DNA of 64,000 nt from Cadophora sp. MPI-SDFR-AT-0126 (GCA_020747065.1 JAGMVK010000010.1:1860001-1924000), one strand, 5' to 3'. Numbered from the stretch's first letter, positions 44,476-58,125 are shown. The notes: a model not told the origin generated them from the letters alone. Numbers and translations: made by a program.

Positions 44476-45842
44476 GGTGGTCAGGCTGATAGTTGGTATC
44501 AAATTCGAAAGAAGAGTTCTCGGATTCGTTTAGGCGAGTGGTAGAAACAAAATGAAAGCTGGCTGTGTGCGACTGACAGCTACACAGGAAAGGAAGTAAT
44601 GGGACGAACAGAGGAAAAACTCGAAAATTGGAAAGTATTCTAGAAAAGCACGAGACCACGCTTCAAGATAACATACACATGAATCGTAACCAGACATAGA
44701 TATTGGCATTTTGACTTCCTGGGCACAGCCCCTGGAGACAGATGATCGAGATGCGTAATGCGACTGGCAGGGAGCTTCATGACCGGACAGTCAGTCTGGG
44801 GGCTGAGATGCCCATTCTGCATAGTGGATGTTTCAAAACTTGGATGCGCATTGATGGCTTAGGTCGATGCTTGGGTAGAGCTTTGTTTTAGGTGGGGAGC
44901 TGGTGCGGATTCGCTTAGTGGGATGACCCTTGGAAGTGGGTGTTTGAGGCCAGATGGGGAAGTTCTAGCTGGGTTCTTTTTTCACGATATCTGTCTTCCA
45001 AAATACATAGACTGTCCAGAAGATCGTTAAGTTTTAACTCGGGCTACTTCCATTATCCTTGCCACATATTTTCCGAGGGCCCTTACAATAGCTATTGTCG
45101 ACTTGAATTACATCTAATTATCCACCAAGTTGCTTTGAGGAACGCCTTCCTGATGGCCCTGTAATCCCTGTAGCGAGACCCTAACAGGCGACAAATAGTG
45201 TTCTCTTCAGGCTATGCTGCATGCATGCACATAGGGAAGCTTCCGCTATGCCGTATGAGGTATTGCGGCACGTGTCCTGTGAAGGTGGCCCCTTCGCTGA
45301 ATAGCAACTACTCAACACATTACTCTACAGTGTTAGTATACAGTCATACGTCAATATAGTAGGGCTTTTTCTACAATCACATCTCAAGACCAAACCGTTG
45401 CAGTAGCTTAGTAACGAGGGCGTTACTTTGGTCCGGCTCGAAGATGAAGACGTCAAAGCTTAAAGTACGTACAGTTATGAAATCTTTCAATGAAAGTTGA
45501 CCAATCAACTGTGAGAACTCGCAGCTTGTACTGGATAACATCCCTTCACACATTCCTTCACAAGGCGGCACAAGAGTCAATCAATCAGCATGAGGCTGAG
45601 GTCCAGGTTGACGCCAAGGCTGCGCTGTGCTGGTAAGTTTCTGGATTGAGCCAATAATTGGACATCGGATGGCAGCCACAATCCAAGACCACCTTCCAAT
45701 CATAATGGCAGTCTTCACACCATGGACGTCGCTATCCAACAACTTGGAGATATACCCACGAGATTCCAGCCCTAAACCTTCAGCAACCAAAACAAGTCCG
45801 TGTTCACACATCATATCACCTCCGCATCGCCTCTCAATCACG
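44476..45842. other. Divergent intergenic region, lipase / Clr5-ankyrin gene
   Basis: 1.37 kb holding two promoters. A 67-residue minus frame at 45580-45377 ends in FDVFIFEPDQSNALVTKLLQ RFGLEM, which looks protein-like, possibly a gene tail or remnant. No further signal recognised. Confidence 0.45.
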
Positions 45843-48800
45843 ATGAGCGTAAACAAAAAGCGCAAGGCTACCCAAAGCCCGACGGAAGATCAATGGAATT
45901 CGCACAGGGAATTGTTACAGACACTCTATCGCAGCACAACCCTCTTAAAACTAATGCTGCATATGGAAACAGAGCATCACTTCATTGCATCGTAAGTGGA
46001 AGCGCTCATATAGGCGCAAAAGAGGCTGACACTTCTGTTGCCATAGAAAGAACCAGTACGAGAGGAAGTTGAGAGACGAATGGAAGATCAGAAAGAACGT
46101 GCGCTCCGATGAGTGGGAGCATATCTTGCGCGAGCACGATAAAAGAGATCAGTCAGCAAAGGAGACCGAAGTAACCTTACGGGGTACCACGATTCCTAAG
46201 CGGAGAATCAAGAAGGAAAAACTCAGACACAGTCTGTCGGACTTGAATAGAATGCTAACTTCCGGTACGCCTGTACATCAAAAAGTAATGAGGTGCCATG
46301 CTAACACATTCTAAGATCCCAAAATAGAAGGCAAAGAAGATATTCGCGTGTCGACGCCGCCATCAACTTTCGTCAATTACTACAGAAGGTGGCCTATCCG
46401 TACAGATGACCTTCCATATTCTGGGATGCTAGCTTACCTTGAGACTCAAAGTATGTACTATATCTCTGATACGGGATCAAAAATTCCACTTTGCTGACCT
46501 CTGTCCTTCAGATCTCCCATTCTTAAGTTTTCGAGCGCCCACGCACTCGTACGACAAGTCATGGTACAGCAACTCCCCAATATCGTACAGCATGGACCGG
46601 AAGGATGTATCATTTCAATCAGAGGGAATGAGCTATTCGTCACTGGGTGGAACGATCACGGACGTCCTCGATAACACTTTCGACTTCTCGAGAGTATTCA
46701 TTTCCAGATTCGGGAGTGACTTGTTAAATGGATTAAGACTTCATGGACTCCAGAGATACGAAGGAGATACAGAGAGTAGGTTACAGAGCCTCTTCTGGAG
46801 TTCAGAATCTGATGCGTCAACCACCTTTCTGAGCTTCATCGTTCAGTTATCTTCGAACAACATGCTCAATGAACACCAAATGAAGTATGTCCTTGATTTG
46901 ATTGAAGATATAAGCAATTCTTGGCTCCAATCCTTGCTCAAGATTCGGCTCCCATCATTTCGTGCGTTCTGTGACAACTTGGTTACAGAAGCAGAAAACA
47001 GTCGACATCCGGCATTCGAAAAGATACTCATCGCCGATGTCTGTCGCAATCTTTGCCGTGGGAGACGAGAAACACTGCTCTACAGAGCAATAGAGGGGAA
47101 TGTAATCTCGGCAATACATCTTCTCCTGGAAGAGGATATCAACATCAATGCTAGACTGAGATCCTTTGCTTATATAATGATGCCAGACGAAGAAGCAGAT
47201 AAATTCGAGCAGAGTTGTACATTTCTCGGCGCCGCTCGTAACGTGGAAGTCGCGAAAGTTTTAATCGCGCTTGGAGCAGACGTTGATGCTGATCACTTCA
47301 ATGTTGCCACAGGGCTAAATTGCACAGCTGGACAACACGCTGCCATTTCTGGCAATACGAAACTAGTCAAGGCTCTTGTCCGCGCTGGAGCGAATCTCGA
47401 TCCCAACCGCGAAGAAATCTTCAACATCTCCGGGAGGAGCCTTCTGGGTATAGCTGTAGCAAAGGAAAGCAGCGAATTGTTGGCAATACTGCTCGAAAAT
47501 GGTGCAGTATGTTCTGAGTCGCTGCAACACTTTGGTGGCGATCGCTACGCTACCGAACTTCAGCAGGCCTGCTATTTAGGCTTCACTGATGCCGTTGAGG
47601 CTTTGTTGCAGACTCCTTCTGGCATACATAGTCTACGGCATGGCAAATACCGTTGGGCCCCGCTTCGAGATGCCGCAAAGAACGGACATCATAGGATTGT
47701 CCAGCTTCTCATCCATGCTGGAGCGGACGTCAACGGGACAAGCGATCTAAGGCCAGATCTCTTCTTCTGTCCTCGATGGTTTTCCACGAAACCAGATGTA
47801 GAAAACCTTCCATCTACTGCCCTCATAGCTGCAGTGGAAGGAGGTCACATGGAGGTCGTGAACCTATTGATTTACAACGACGTAAATCTTCAAGCGCCGG
47901 CCTTTGCAAAGCACGGCACAGATATTCTTGAAGTCGCGGAAAACCTTGGCCACCATGACATTTTTCTACTCCTTGAAAAATCTGGAGCCAAGAGGTACCT
48001 CTCCCAGCACGGTTCTTGTCACGTTACCGAGCTATGGCTTGCTGTGATCAGAAATGACACTGGCAAAATTCGTCGCCTCATTGAGCTAGGAGTTGGAGCT
48101 GGGAATATTCTCGACACCTTGAACTTCTATGACGGGAAGGCGGAGTTAGTGGTATCAGTGACAACGGTCCTTCAAACTTTCATGGCCTTTTCGCACGACT
48201 TGAATGCTACTGGACCCAGGTCTGGTCTCTGTGCTTTGGAGTTGGCTATAGATCTGGGAGAAGAAGAAGTTGTCAGAAGTCTTGTACGCTGTGGTGCAAG
48301 TTTGAAGATACCAGACTCGCATAAAGTTTCAATACTCCAGAGAGCCTTCACTCGGCCAAAACGCCCAAGTCATGAACTAGTCGCCTTCTTGTTGGAACAC
48401 GGGGCCAAGGTGAATTGTCAAAGATCCGCGTCATCGACCTCCAAAGAACCATGGTATTATGGGTGGGAGGTAGCCGTCCGCATCAAAACCCCACTGATCC
48501 TCGCATTGCAGCGGTATGATCTCCGAATGATACAGCTTCTGCGACGATACGGGGCCGATGTAAACCTTCGTGAGTCTGCTAACAGTAGCACTCCCCTTCA
48601 GTGTGGAATTACAAGAAACCGTGCAAATCGTCAGGAAATAGTCAAATTCCTCGTCGACCAGGGGGCATGTGTTAACGCACCTGGAGCCGAACCAGATGGT
48701 AGGACAGCTTTTCAAGAGGCTGTCTCGATTCAACCCCCCGATCTCAACCTCCTACAGCTTCTTCTAGACAAAGGCGCGAAGATCAATTATCCAGCCAGCC

Positions 48801-49198
48801 CGGCCTATGGTAGAACAGCTCTTCAAGCTGCCATTGATCAAGAGGCACCTGACATGGAAGTTCTTAACCTTCTCTTAGATAATGGAGCAGATATTAACAC
48901 CCCTGCTGCTGCCGAAAGGGGAGTTACAGCACTGCAAGGCGCTGCATTCAGAGGGCACCTCAAGATTGCACTCATATTGCTTGAAAGAGGAGCTGATCCA
49001 GATGCAGCTGGATCTCCAGAAGACGGGAGAACGGCTCCAGAAGGAGCAGCCGAGTGGGGTCGCCTGGATATGGTTCAACTACTACTGAACGCAGGAGCGA
49101 CGCCGACAGAATCTGCAATTAGGTATGCCGAGGAGGAGAGCTTTTTTACCATTGCCGATCTCATTCGGGACGAAATAGACAAGATGAATGGATCATGA
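45843..49198 (+). CDS. Clr5-domain ankyrin-repeat protein
   Basis: Exons 45843-45991, 46047-46264, 46316-46450 and 46512-49198 give 1062 residues. The first ~70 residues form a Clr5 domain: TEDQWNSHRELLQTLY, then LLKLMLHMETEHHFIAS across the intron to KNQYERKLRDEWKIRKN. A basic linker and ~180 residues of helical sequence follow. From about residue 355 to 1045 there are many ankyrin repeats, for example LLYRAIEGNVISAIHLLLEE, GRTALQAAIDQEAPDMEVLN and LLLDNGADINTPAAAERG, with the most regular ones at the C-terminus. Clr5 in fission yeast acts in heterochromatin silencing, but most Clr5-ankyrin proteins of filamentous fungi are uncharacterised and occur in variable accessory families. No signal peptide or membrane segment. 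Cytosolic or nuclear location is inference. Confidence 0.9.
46224..46236. repeat. Inverted repeat CAGAC-ACA-GTCTG
   Basis: Same 13-bp core as the inverted repeat at 13225-13237, here within exon 2 of the Clr5-ankyrin gene. Likely coincidence, recorded because the extended match TCAGACACAGTCTG is 14 bp. Confidence 0.5.
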
Positions 49199-50932
49199 GG
49201 TTGTGAGGATTGTGCGGTCGACAGAACAGAACACCCAATTCATTCTTCGTTCCCGGTGCTACGGATCAGAGACCTATTTCAATTGGAAGATGCGGTTCTT
49301 ACTTGTTCTGAGATGGCCACGGATATATTCTCGATATGCTCTTTTTCTAATGCGAAAGATCTCTTTGATTCTTCCTCTCGTAGCCTAAGAAAATGTTCGT
49401 CCAAGAGCTCGTAGGAGATATAGTACACTTCGAAAAGCTTCAATTTAACGATGTCACGAAGTCAGGTAGTCAGACAAACATACACACAAGCCAGCCAGTC
49501 AGTCAGTCAAAAAACGCCAATTCAGGAATCACGTATGCGGAGCGAAGCGAAGTGAAGCGAAGGCAAAAACAAAGGCTCGTGTATGAATTATGACAGGTAC
49601 AGCAAAAAGAAACTTACAGGAAACTCTTCATCTCTTTCTCTAATGAATATCTTCCATAGTACCTTGGAGAGTGAACATGCGAGTTCGTCCTAGAGTAACA
49701 AGTCATGAAATGTCATGCAGTTGGGCAGAGACGAAGCCCCCACGTGACTCTTATGCACCTGACTCTCTCTAAGATTGTTTAGAGGGTCAAACAATGACTC
49801 GGCCAACCAATCATAGGAAATAGAGGTCGATCATGTCTATGATTCGACACATCGTCATCCCCTCTTGGTGGTGTGGTGTGTGACATGGGTATCATGAGCC
49901 ACGAGACTACTGTAATGAGACCCCTGGGCGTCTGTACCTAGATGTTAGCCGTGTAAGGACGGAAGAGGAGGACAAGTAAATGATATGTTCCTACTTGCCT
50001 ATCAAATTCATACGGCGTACTTATACACCTTCAGCAAGGAAGCGCCACCAGGAATGTAACCTACTTGCCGTAATATTGGAAGTGGCACAAACATATATAT
50101 CAAAGTTGGAAGGTCATGATCTCATCGTAAGATCAGCACATATCATAAACCCAACGTCTAGGCTTGACGCACGGCTTCCATTGCGTCTCAGTACTACCAG
50201 GATGTCCTCTCTGGTAGGCTTATCGCGGTATCAGGCAGCCCGAAAGTCATCCTCTCATTCGCTGTTTGTTCGCTGTCAGCGTGTCACCGCTCACTGATGA
50301 GGGGCACGAGTTGCAGTGAGCACAGAGCAGAAGAGGGCATCATTGGGCACGAGGGCTGGACTGGGCTGAGCATGATTACTCGAACTGGCTGGCTGGCTGG
50401 CTGGCTTGCTGGCTTCTTGGCCTAACTCACTTCACTCACATTGTCCATTCGCATTCTCACTCTAAGCCTCTCTCTCACATCAAACAACCTCTCATCGCTT
50501 CAATTTCTATCCTCATCTTCACTCCTTTCCTTATTCCACAGTTCCATGTCTTTTCCTTGGATCAACACCTTCCAACCAAAGCCCCGCCTCTCGTTTTCCA
50601 ATCTAATCTGATCTGATTCTCCACTGCAAATCCACTTCCAATACCACCCCGCGACATTATCCCTCCGACCGGAGTTCAACCGCCGTTTTCTTGATTGCGC
50701 ATCCTCACTCGACGACAAAGCACAGCATCGTCAACCAACCCCTATCCACAAAGAAGCGATCTGTTGACTTGGCAGAGAGACAGAGATATAATACAATAGT
50801 CAGAATATCTGCGGCCGAGAGCCTCATTCACTTGGTCTGTTCGAGTTGGATCACTACTACAAGTCCGCATTTCTATCAATTTCACCGCTCAACAACCCCA
50901 CCTTCTTTACTTACTTCCACCTATCCACCAAC
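49199..50932. other. Intergenic region with short tandem repeats
   Basis: 1.7 kb with no supported gene. It has CAGC/CAGT tetramers at about 49488-49508, GCGAAGCGAAG pentamers at 49540-49562 and a GGCT tetramer run at about 50385-50408. The right end is a pyrimidine-rich promoter for the next gene. Confidence 0.55.
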
Positions 50933-52197
50933 ATGGATCCTCTTCAAAACAACATCACGCCTTCTCGACAGACCAGCGAACATATCTCTAGTAGATCTGC
51001 GAGGACTCCAGACATGGCTCAATCATCAGGAGTTGCGCGCTTGCGGAATGATGGTACGAATGTCCTCTTATCAAGCCAAGCTATTCCCAGACTAACACAT
51101 TATCTATAGAGTCCTGGGTCGAAATAGCATCTCAACCATCCTCTTCCTCCCTCTCCTCTATCGGCGACGAGATAGTGACCACTGGCCTACGCGTACAACA
51201 CGATCCCAACACTCGCAGACGGCGAAGAGCCCCAGGACAACCATCCTACATCAGCTTAGAGACCAGACAAACTAGCACAAGCAGTCAAGAGGAATACGAG
51301 GAAAGCGAGAGCGAATCCGACCAAGTGATGACCAGCTCAAACGAACATATCCTACCTACAACATCACACCGTGAATTCGAGGCTGGGTCTGGATCGGAGT
51401 CAGATGATGACGACGAGAATGCCACGGCGTTAGGACGGAGAACAGACGCAGGACAAGCATTCACACCACAACCCAATGCATTTTCCCATCCACCATCTCA
51501 GAGACCTGGTGTCCCAGGCTCTTACTTCCCACCACATTCCAACACCCGACAGTCCTACCCACCTCGAACCACACGTCAACACTCAGGCTACAACAACACC
51601 GTCGACCACGATGCCGCCCTACGAGCTTCACTCAACACCCTACTCTCCATCGGCGCAGCAGCCGCCCGGGGCCTACCGAAGCGAAATCAGAGTGGTAATA
51701 CCATGACAAGTAATGAACCCATGGGTCTACGCTTCGTCCCGGAATCCGAATTAACGGCTCCACCCACCGCAGCAGCCAATACATCTCGTCCTCTCTCCCC
51801 CTCCACACGCGCACGAAGCAGCCCTTCTATATCAAGCCAAGAAGCAGCTGAGAAAGGAAAGCGGAAAGCAGCGGCTGCCAAACCAGCAGGCGAGAAGAGC
51901 AGAGCGTTGAAAAAGAAACGGATACAGGCTATAGAGGAGGAGAGTATGATCTCGCCGACTCTGTTGACGTGGGTTATGTCTGCGGGTGTTGTGGTGCTGG
52001 TCAGTGTTGTTGGTTTTGGGGCGGGATATGTGATTGGAAGGGAGGTTGGTAGGGGAGAAGTCATGACGGGATTGAATGGGTCCAGTATGGGTGGTGGAGG
52101 AGGGAGTTGTGGGAGGGAGGTTGCGAGAGGTAGTACGGGGAGTTTGCGGAGGTTTAAGTGGGGAATTGGAGGTGCTACGAGGGGGGTTGTTGCTTGA
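50933..52197 (+). CDS. Conserved fungal single-TM protein with disordered N-terminus
   Basis: Exons 50933-51053 and 51110-52197 give 402 residues. The intron splits the Glu of NDESWVEIAS, a block followed by SSIGDEIVTTGLRV. The middle is Ser/Thr/Pro/Glu-rich with an acidic patch (SGSESDDDDENA). A short conserved-looking segment HDAALRASLNTLLSIGAAAA and a basic region (GKRKAAAAKPAGEKSRALKK) precede one hydrophobic helix (TWVMSAGVVVLVSVVGFGAG) near residue 340 and a Gly-rich tail. This suggests a tail-proximal anchored protein with a large cytosolic N-terminus. I have the impression that the SWVEIAS block is conserved in Pezizomycotina, but I assign no function. Confidence 0.8.
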
Positions 52198-53616
52198 GGA
52201 GAGGGTCTCGCAGAGAGCATATTTCGGATATTTGTGTTTACGCTGAAAGCGAACACATGCAGATCCTCGGTCTTTGCTGCCGTCGAGTCAAAAGGCATGC
52301 ATGAAGGATACTTCGGTATGCTCCACATCGGAGCACCATTAACGAAGATCGATACGATATCACGAAAACGATATCACGCATTACGGATCACGAAGGGGAT
52401 GGGGAGGCGCATTTCGAATCTTGAATTGGCGTTTAAGGACGACATCACTCAAACGATATCAAAGCAAACAAGCTGCAAATCACATCGAATCATTTGGGGC
52501 GTTTCGGTTTGGTTCAGCATGGAAATGGTTTCGATTTGGATTTAGGGGACTAGAGTTCAGTACATGCATGCATGCATGCACAGGCAGATGGTATCATCAT
52601 AGATCGATTTCATACCCACTGTCGCATGGGTTGGGATGAGGTGATTTGGTTGCATGATTTGATCGATGGTTTTGAATTTGATGAGGGGTGGGTCGGGTCT
52701 AGGTTTGGAAGCTGGAATGGGAATGGATTTGAATGGGATTGAATGGGACGGGATAACTAGGCATATCAAAGAAAATGAAGAGTTCCCGAATTCGAGGCAT
52801 TTACTCACTCATTAATGAATGGCTGGCTGGCTTCTAGTGGTCATGGAACCTGTTTGTCCGTCAAGTGTGTAAAAAGTGATGGTTCATTGATTTTCAGGTA
52901 ACAACGCTAAACTATACAGTAAATGCAGGAGCTACAACCAGCAGCCACTTACAGAACATGTGCATAGGACCATATATTCATCATATAGCAGTACGGGGAC
53001 AATTCGCCGTATTACCTGCTTGACTGTCATCGATAGATAGTACGGCGTCGTACAATGATTAAGCGAGGCTGACATGCAGGACGGGCAGACGACGAACCAC
53101 AGACGATAGATGACGCCCTTCCCAGTTCAAATGTCATGTCGCCCACACCCTAACTCCGCGTTTCACTTAAGCTTTTGGATGTTGCATCTGATCTCCGATT
53201 CTTATCACGGATGTCTACTTGATTGTGGTTTTACGCATATCGTCATTTGAGGACTCTTTGGAGGGGATCTTGATTTTTGAGGGGGAGTAAGAGACCGTCG
53301 AGGATAACGGATATAAGGCGAACGGACTGTAAACTGGGCTGATCTGGTCTGGCGTGAAGGCTTGAGTGGCTTGACTGTTATCACTGCGGTTGGGAAGAGA
53401 AGACTGGGGAGTGCAATTTGATCTGGTCTGGTCTGGTCTGATTGGGAGACGTACAGTACAGTACAGTACGCAGCACTTACCGGGGGGCCTCTGGACCTGA
53501 ATCTGTGTGGTGCAGTGAAGTGCAGCGGACTGTCTTTGGAGAAATACGATCGATCCGTTTGAGAGGATACCAGAAATCGACACGAAGAAAGATAAGACGA
53601 AGCACGAGCCATAGCC
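52198..53616. other. Intergenic region upstream of the Zn2Cys6 factor
   Basis: 1.4 kb without a supported gene. It contains two close copies of ACGATATCACG (about 52357 and 52369) and a third partial copy near 52451, a TGCATGCATGCATGCA run at about 52564, TCTGGTCTGG repeats near 53426 and GTACAGTACAGTACAGTAC at about 53452. The last ~150 bp should be the transcription-factor leader. Confidence 0.5.
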
Positions 53617-56600
53617 ATGTATGGACACCACGGATCCGGATCCCAAGATCAAGATGCATTAACCTCAAAAAGCTCAACTGGTGCCGCTTTCAATGCTTCC
53701 GGCTCTGGAGCCAGCTCTACTGCCAGTCACATGCCATCAATCGAGGACTCCTTCGACGCCGACGACAACGACAACGACAACAACGAAGGCTCCGTAGATC
53801 GATTCGATTTCGACGCTTCCGCAATGTGGGACAACCCACAACTCTTCTTCGACCTACCTTCAATTTCCGAGCATGAAGAACTATTTAAAATGGACCCGCA
53901 ACATCAACCTCAACTCGGATCTCAAAGCGCGTCCTTCAAATCCATACCGATCGGACAAGATGGCAAGGTTAGGACACCCCTTCCCCCACCTCCGCACAGA
54001 AACGCGTGCGCTGTATGTAGGAAGAGGAAATTGAAATGTGATGGTGCGGTGCCCGAGTGTGGACGGTGCAAGAGGTTGGGGCATGAGTGTGCTTATGTGG
54101 AGAGTAGGAGGAAGAGTGGGCCGAAGAGGGGGTATGTTAAGGGGTTGGAGAGTAGACTTGGTATGTAATTCTTTCTGGTTTTCTTTATGGGCTCTCCTGT
54201 TAGGCGATGGTATCCAGATGAAGCCTTGGAAGGTCACGAGAAAGAAAAATCGACTAACTCGCAAACAGCTCAGGTCGAGGGTCTACTCAAAGAGAAAGAA
54301 GCAGAAGTAGAAGCAATAGCAGGGGCTTCTTCATCTACCACAGGAGTCAATTCACCACCGAATCTAGGAAGTACCGCATCTGGGCTTCCCAGGTCTGGAG
54401 CATATACTCAGCCGCAAGGGTCTGAAGATGCTTACCTGAGAAATAACATTTTCTTACCGGATCTGACGGCGAGCTTAAATTTCGTGGACCCATCCCAGAA
54501 TGATATGTTCATATCTGATCCAAACTTTGGAGCTGGGAATGAAGCATCTGGATCACAATGGGCGCTTGCGGAATTGGGTGTTCAGGAACCACTGCCTCCT
54601 CAAGAAACTATGGATGAATTGTAAGTTCCTGCTTCATTCTGGCAATCTCGCCTAGCACGGGCAAGAGAGTCAGAAGATCTAGATGTCCACACGTGTTGAC
54701 TACTTCGCAGAACACAACTCTACTTCTCCAAGATCCACCCCTCTAACGACGTTATCCACCAAGCCCGCTTCCTTGCCACGCTATCCCTTTCCTCCTTCGC
54801 CCGACCCTCCATAGCCCTCCGCTACGCCATGTGGACCCTCGCCGCCGGCATCTCCCCTACCCATAAACACCTCGCGCCCCTCTTCTACCTCCGCACGCGC
54901 AAGTACGCCGAGGCAGATGAAGCCGGCTCACGTACGCAATATGTCAATATCCGACACGCGCAGGCGTGGGTCCTGATCGGCACGTACGAGTACAAGATGC
55001 TAATGTACCCGAAGAGCTGGCTGAGTATTGGGAAGGCGGTAAGGTTGTGTCAGATGTTGGGACTGCATAGGCTGGACGGCAGAGGGTTAGGCCATATACA
55101 GGCGTTGGAGAAGCCAGGGGATGTGGCGGAGAAGGAGGAGAGGAGGAGGACGTTCTGGATGGCGTTTGCCATGGATCGCTATGCAGCTGCCAGTACCGGG
55201 TGGCCGGTGATTGTGGATGAGAGAGATGTAAGTCGTCAGATTTACATGTCTCCTGTTCTGCGAACTTGTCTTGTTGAAGTGGTGGCTGACCGAGTGTGGT
55301 CAATGAGCAGATCCTCACTTTCCTACCCTCGTCCGAATCAGCATTCGAGAACGGGTATGAAGAACCCGGCATTTTCCTCCAAGATGCCATGCAGCCCCAG
55401 CACGCAAGATCCCTTTCGTCCTTCGGAGGTGTAATCGTAGTAGCCAGTCTGACTGGCCGCGTCTTCGAGCATCTGTCTCGTCCAAATCCACTAGACAACG
55501 ACAGTGACCCGAATAGTGACTGTGAGTATCAAGATTCAATCTAGCGCTACTTCCACTTCTTTGCATGATATATTGCATGTAGTTTCCTTCGAAAAACTAA
55601 GCACCGCGCCCTCAAGCCTAACTGACAGAATAACAACACAGACTGGCGCTCCCACCGTAAAATCGAAAACATCCTCCTAAACATGGTCCTACACCTCCCA
55701 ACACACCTCCGTCTCCCAGCCGGCTCATCAAGCTCCAATACCATATTCCTAAACATGACACTACAAAGCGCCACGATCTGTCTCCATCAAGCAGCCATCG
55801 CGAAAGCCGAGAAGGTTGGACAAGTTGGTGTGGTGGAGGAGAGTAGAGCGCGGTGCGTAACTGCAGCGAATGAGATTGCCAGTATCATGAAGAGGATCGC
55901 GCATTTTGATTTGTCGTCTGTGAGTTGTGCCTCCTCAATCCTTGCTTTTTCTCTTTGTTTCAAGATTTCCCTTCAAGACTTGACTCAGACCCACATCGGA
56001 GTCATTCCGCTCAAGCGAGCAAAGTAAACAAACAGAGCGGATTCAATCCAACCCAACACAGACCCAACTCAAAACAAGCAAGAAACTAACACCACCACCA
56101 CCTGATAGCTACACCCCTACATCCCCTTCCCACTCTACCTCTCCACCCGCATCTTCGCACAAATGGCAAAAGCGAACCCTCAAGATGATAGCGCCAATTC
56201 GCTAGTTAGATTCCTGCTAAGCGCATTACTGGCCATGAAAGAAGTGAATCCATTGGTGGAGAGCTACCTCGCGCAATTGGACATGGAGGACTTGGGTCTG
56301 GAGGCTTTGAGGGAGAATGTGACTATGGGAGGATTGGAGACGGGTGTGGTGAGTCCTTTATCTCTGTCTTTCTTTCCCGTTTGCGCCTATCAGTGGTGCC
56401 AGCAATATCTCGAGAGACCTGTCCCATCCGAAGTCGCATTCAAAGGTTATCGATCCCATAAAACTAACCAACGTTCTTCCTCCCATTCTAGCAAGGCATC
56501 TCACTCTCCGAATCCGAAGAAGCGAAGCCCTGGATCTCGTACGTCTCACCCATGGTCCGCATCGTCGAGATAGAAGAAGATAGCATGTCGCCTACTTCTG

Positions 56601-57103
56601 CTTCTTCGCGAATACGGCAAGCATCGACACCTAGTACGACGGACTTGAACCCCAACTCAATCCCGAGCCCGAACGCAAGCGCAAGCCCAAATGCAAATCA
56701 CACTTCCAATTTCAACCATTACTCCACATCCACTTCCAACTCCAACACTAACTTAGGATTCAACAACACAAACGAAGTAGGTCAAAGTCCCGCAGCAGCA
56801 GCTTCTTCCATCTCGTCTTCGATCTCTCCTGTACCTGTACCAGTATCTGTATCTGGATCTGGTGGACAAAGAACAAACCTATACTCCCATCAAAACACAA
56901 ATCTCGCCGAGCACGAGATGAACTTCGATATCCCAGCCAATGCCACGGATGGATTTGACGGCATGGAAACCATTAATATGGGGAGTTTTCCGGGGCCGGA
57001 AGCTTGGGATCTGGAGGGTGAGGGTGTGAGAGTGGATATGTATTTTGATGGGAGAGCCGGGGGTGGGAATGGGTTTGGAGGTACAGGTGGAGGTGGGGGG
57101 TAA
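53617..57103 (+). CDS. Zn2Cys6 fungal transcription factor with middle homology region
   Basis: Seven exons (53617-54160, 54269-54620, 54711-55227, 55311-55521, 55642-55919, 56109-56348, 56492-57103) give 917 residues. The binuclear zinc cluster at about residues 130-156 reads ACAVCRKRKLKCDGAVPECG then RCKRLGHECAY, spacing C2-C6-C6-C2-C6-C. A basic linker (RRKSGPKRGYVKGLESRL) and a coiled coil (AQVEGLLKEKEAEVEA) for dimerisation follow. The fungal_trans domain contains FSKIHPSNDVIHQARFLA, KAVRLCQMLGLHRLD and EKEERRRTFWMAFAMDRYAA, a signature of that fold. The last ~180 residues are Ser/Asn/Thr-rich, with a Gly-rich end, a probable activation region. The N-terminus is acidic and disordered. 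It should be nuclear; target genes are not inferable, and no neighbouring cluster suggests them. Confidence 0.92.
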
Positions 57104-58125
57104 GTTGTTGCTTTGTCGTTGTAGGTTTGGGGGTTGGCGTGAGTGGTGGAGAACGGGTGGAAGAGAAGAAATGGTGGGTGATTTGTAGATACACTTTTGT
57201 TTATTTGCTGTGCGTCCCATCCTCAGTTTAGCTCCTAACAACACCTACTGGCTCCAAACAATACCAGCCAACTCCATTACTGGAGCTGTCAGAGGAGGCG
57301 AGTTCCTCTTCCTCCCCGCGGTGCACGGGTGTGGATTGGTATCGGAATTGGATAGAGAGATGACAGATGCGATCAGTCAGCGTCTTGAGTGGCCGACCGG
57401 CCACAACTTAGCGAGTTGGAAATGGCTTCAGGCTTGAGATTGAGAGTCCAGAGTCCAGAAAGCGTGCGTCAGCAGGGATGGTTTAGTACAAAGCGATAGG
57501 AGTAAGGCATCACATTCAAATTGCGCGGTGGAGCTTCAAGACATAGATGTTTTGAAGAAAGTTTATTGTTTGCAAGGGAGAAGTAACTAGTCCAGAGAGC
57601 AAGCAGGGTATTACTCACCAATATGGTACAAGGATGCGAGAACAACCGCACCACAACTATCCATGAGCTGGCCTATTCCCCATCCCAGCCAATGAAATCA
57701 AAGAACTTTTCCCAACCCCGAGAAGCGACGACGACGATATAATCCCTCAGTAGCCAAGCCCACATGAAGATCGATCCACTTCATTATGCCAGACTCCATG
57801 AGAAGAGGCAAACAAAGGTTCATCTCGACTTCGGTATAGTCAAAGAGCCCACAGATCGGAACTGGTCAATATGAATCCCAAACGCCCCACAATGCAAAGA
57901 TCGTATCAAAAAGTCTCGGACGGGATAGCCACAAGCCAACAGCCCACTGGTGAAAGTATCTCAAGCCCACAAGTTTGATCTCAAAGCCCACAGCTCCTAG
58001 GAAGGAGTATAGTCAAAAGAGCCCACAACCCACAAAGCCAACGAAACCCACAAGTCAACACGCTTTCTCAAATGAGAATGTGTGCGGCAGTATTGACAGA
58101 CATGCAGTCCTCACACATGCCAGAC
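57104..58125. other. Convergent intergenic region
   Basis: 1.0 kb between converging genes. Repeated AGCCCACA / CCCACAA words at about 57760-58045 are a feature of composition. No gene seen. Confidence 0.55.

Noticed and set aside
46224..46236. CAGACACAGTCTG as evidence that the ankyrin gene belongs to the same element as the recombinase gene
   Set aside because: A single 13-14 bp match inside coding sequence, without the GTACTTTT palindromes or other shared sequence, is too weak.
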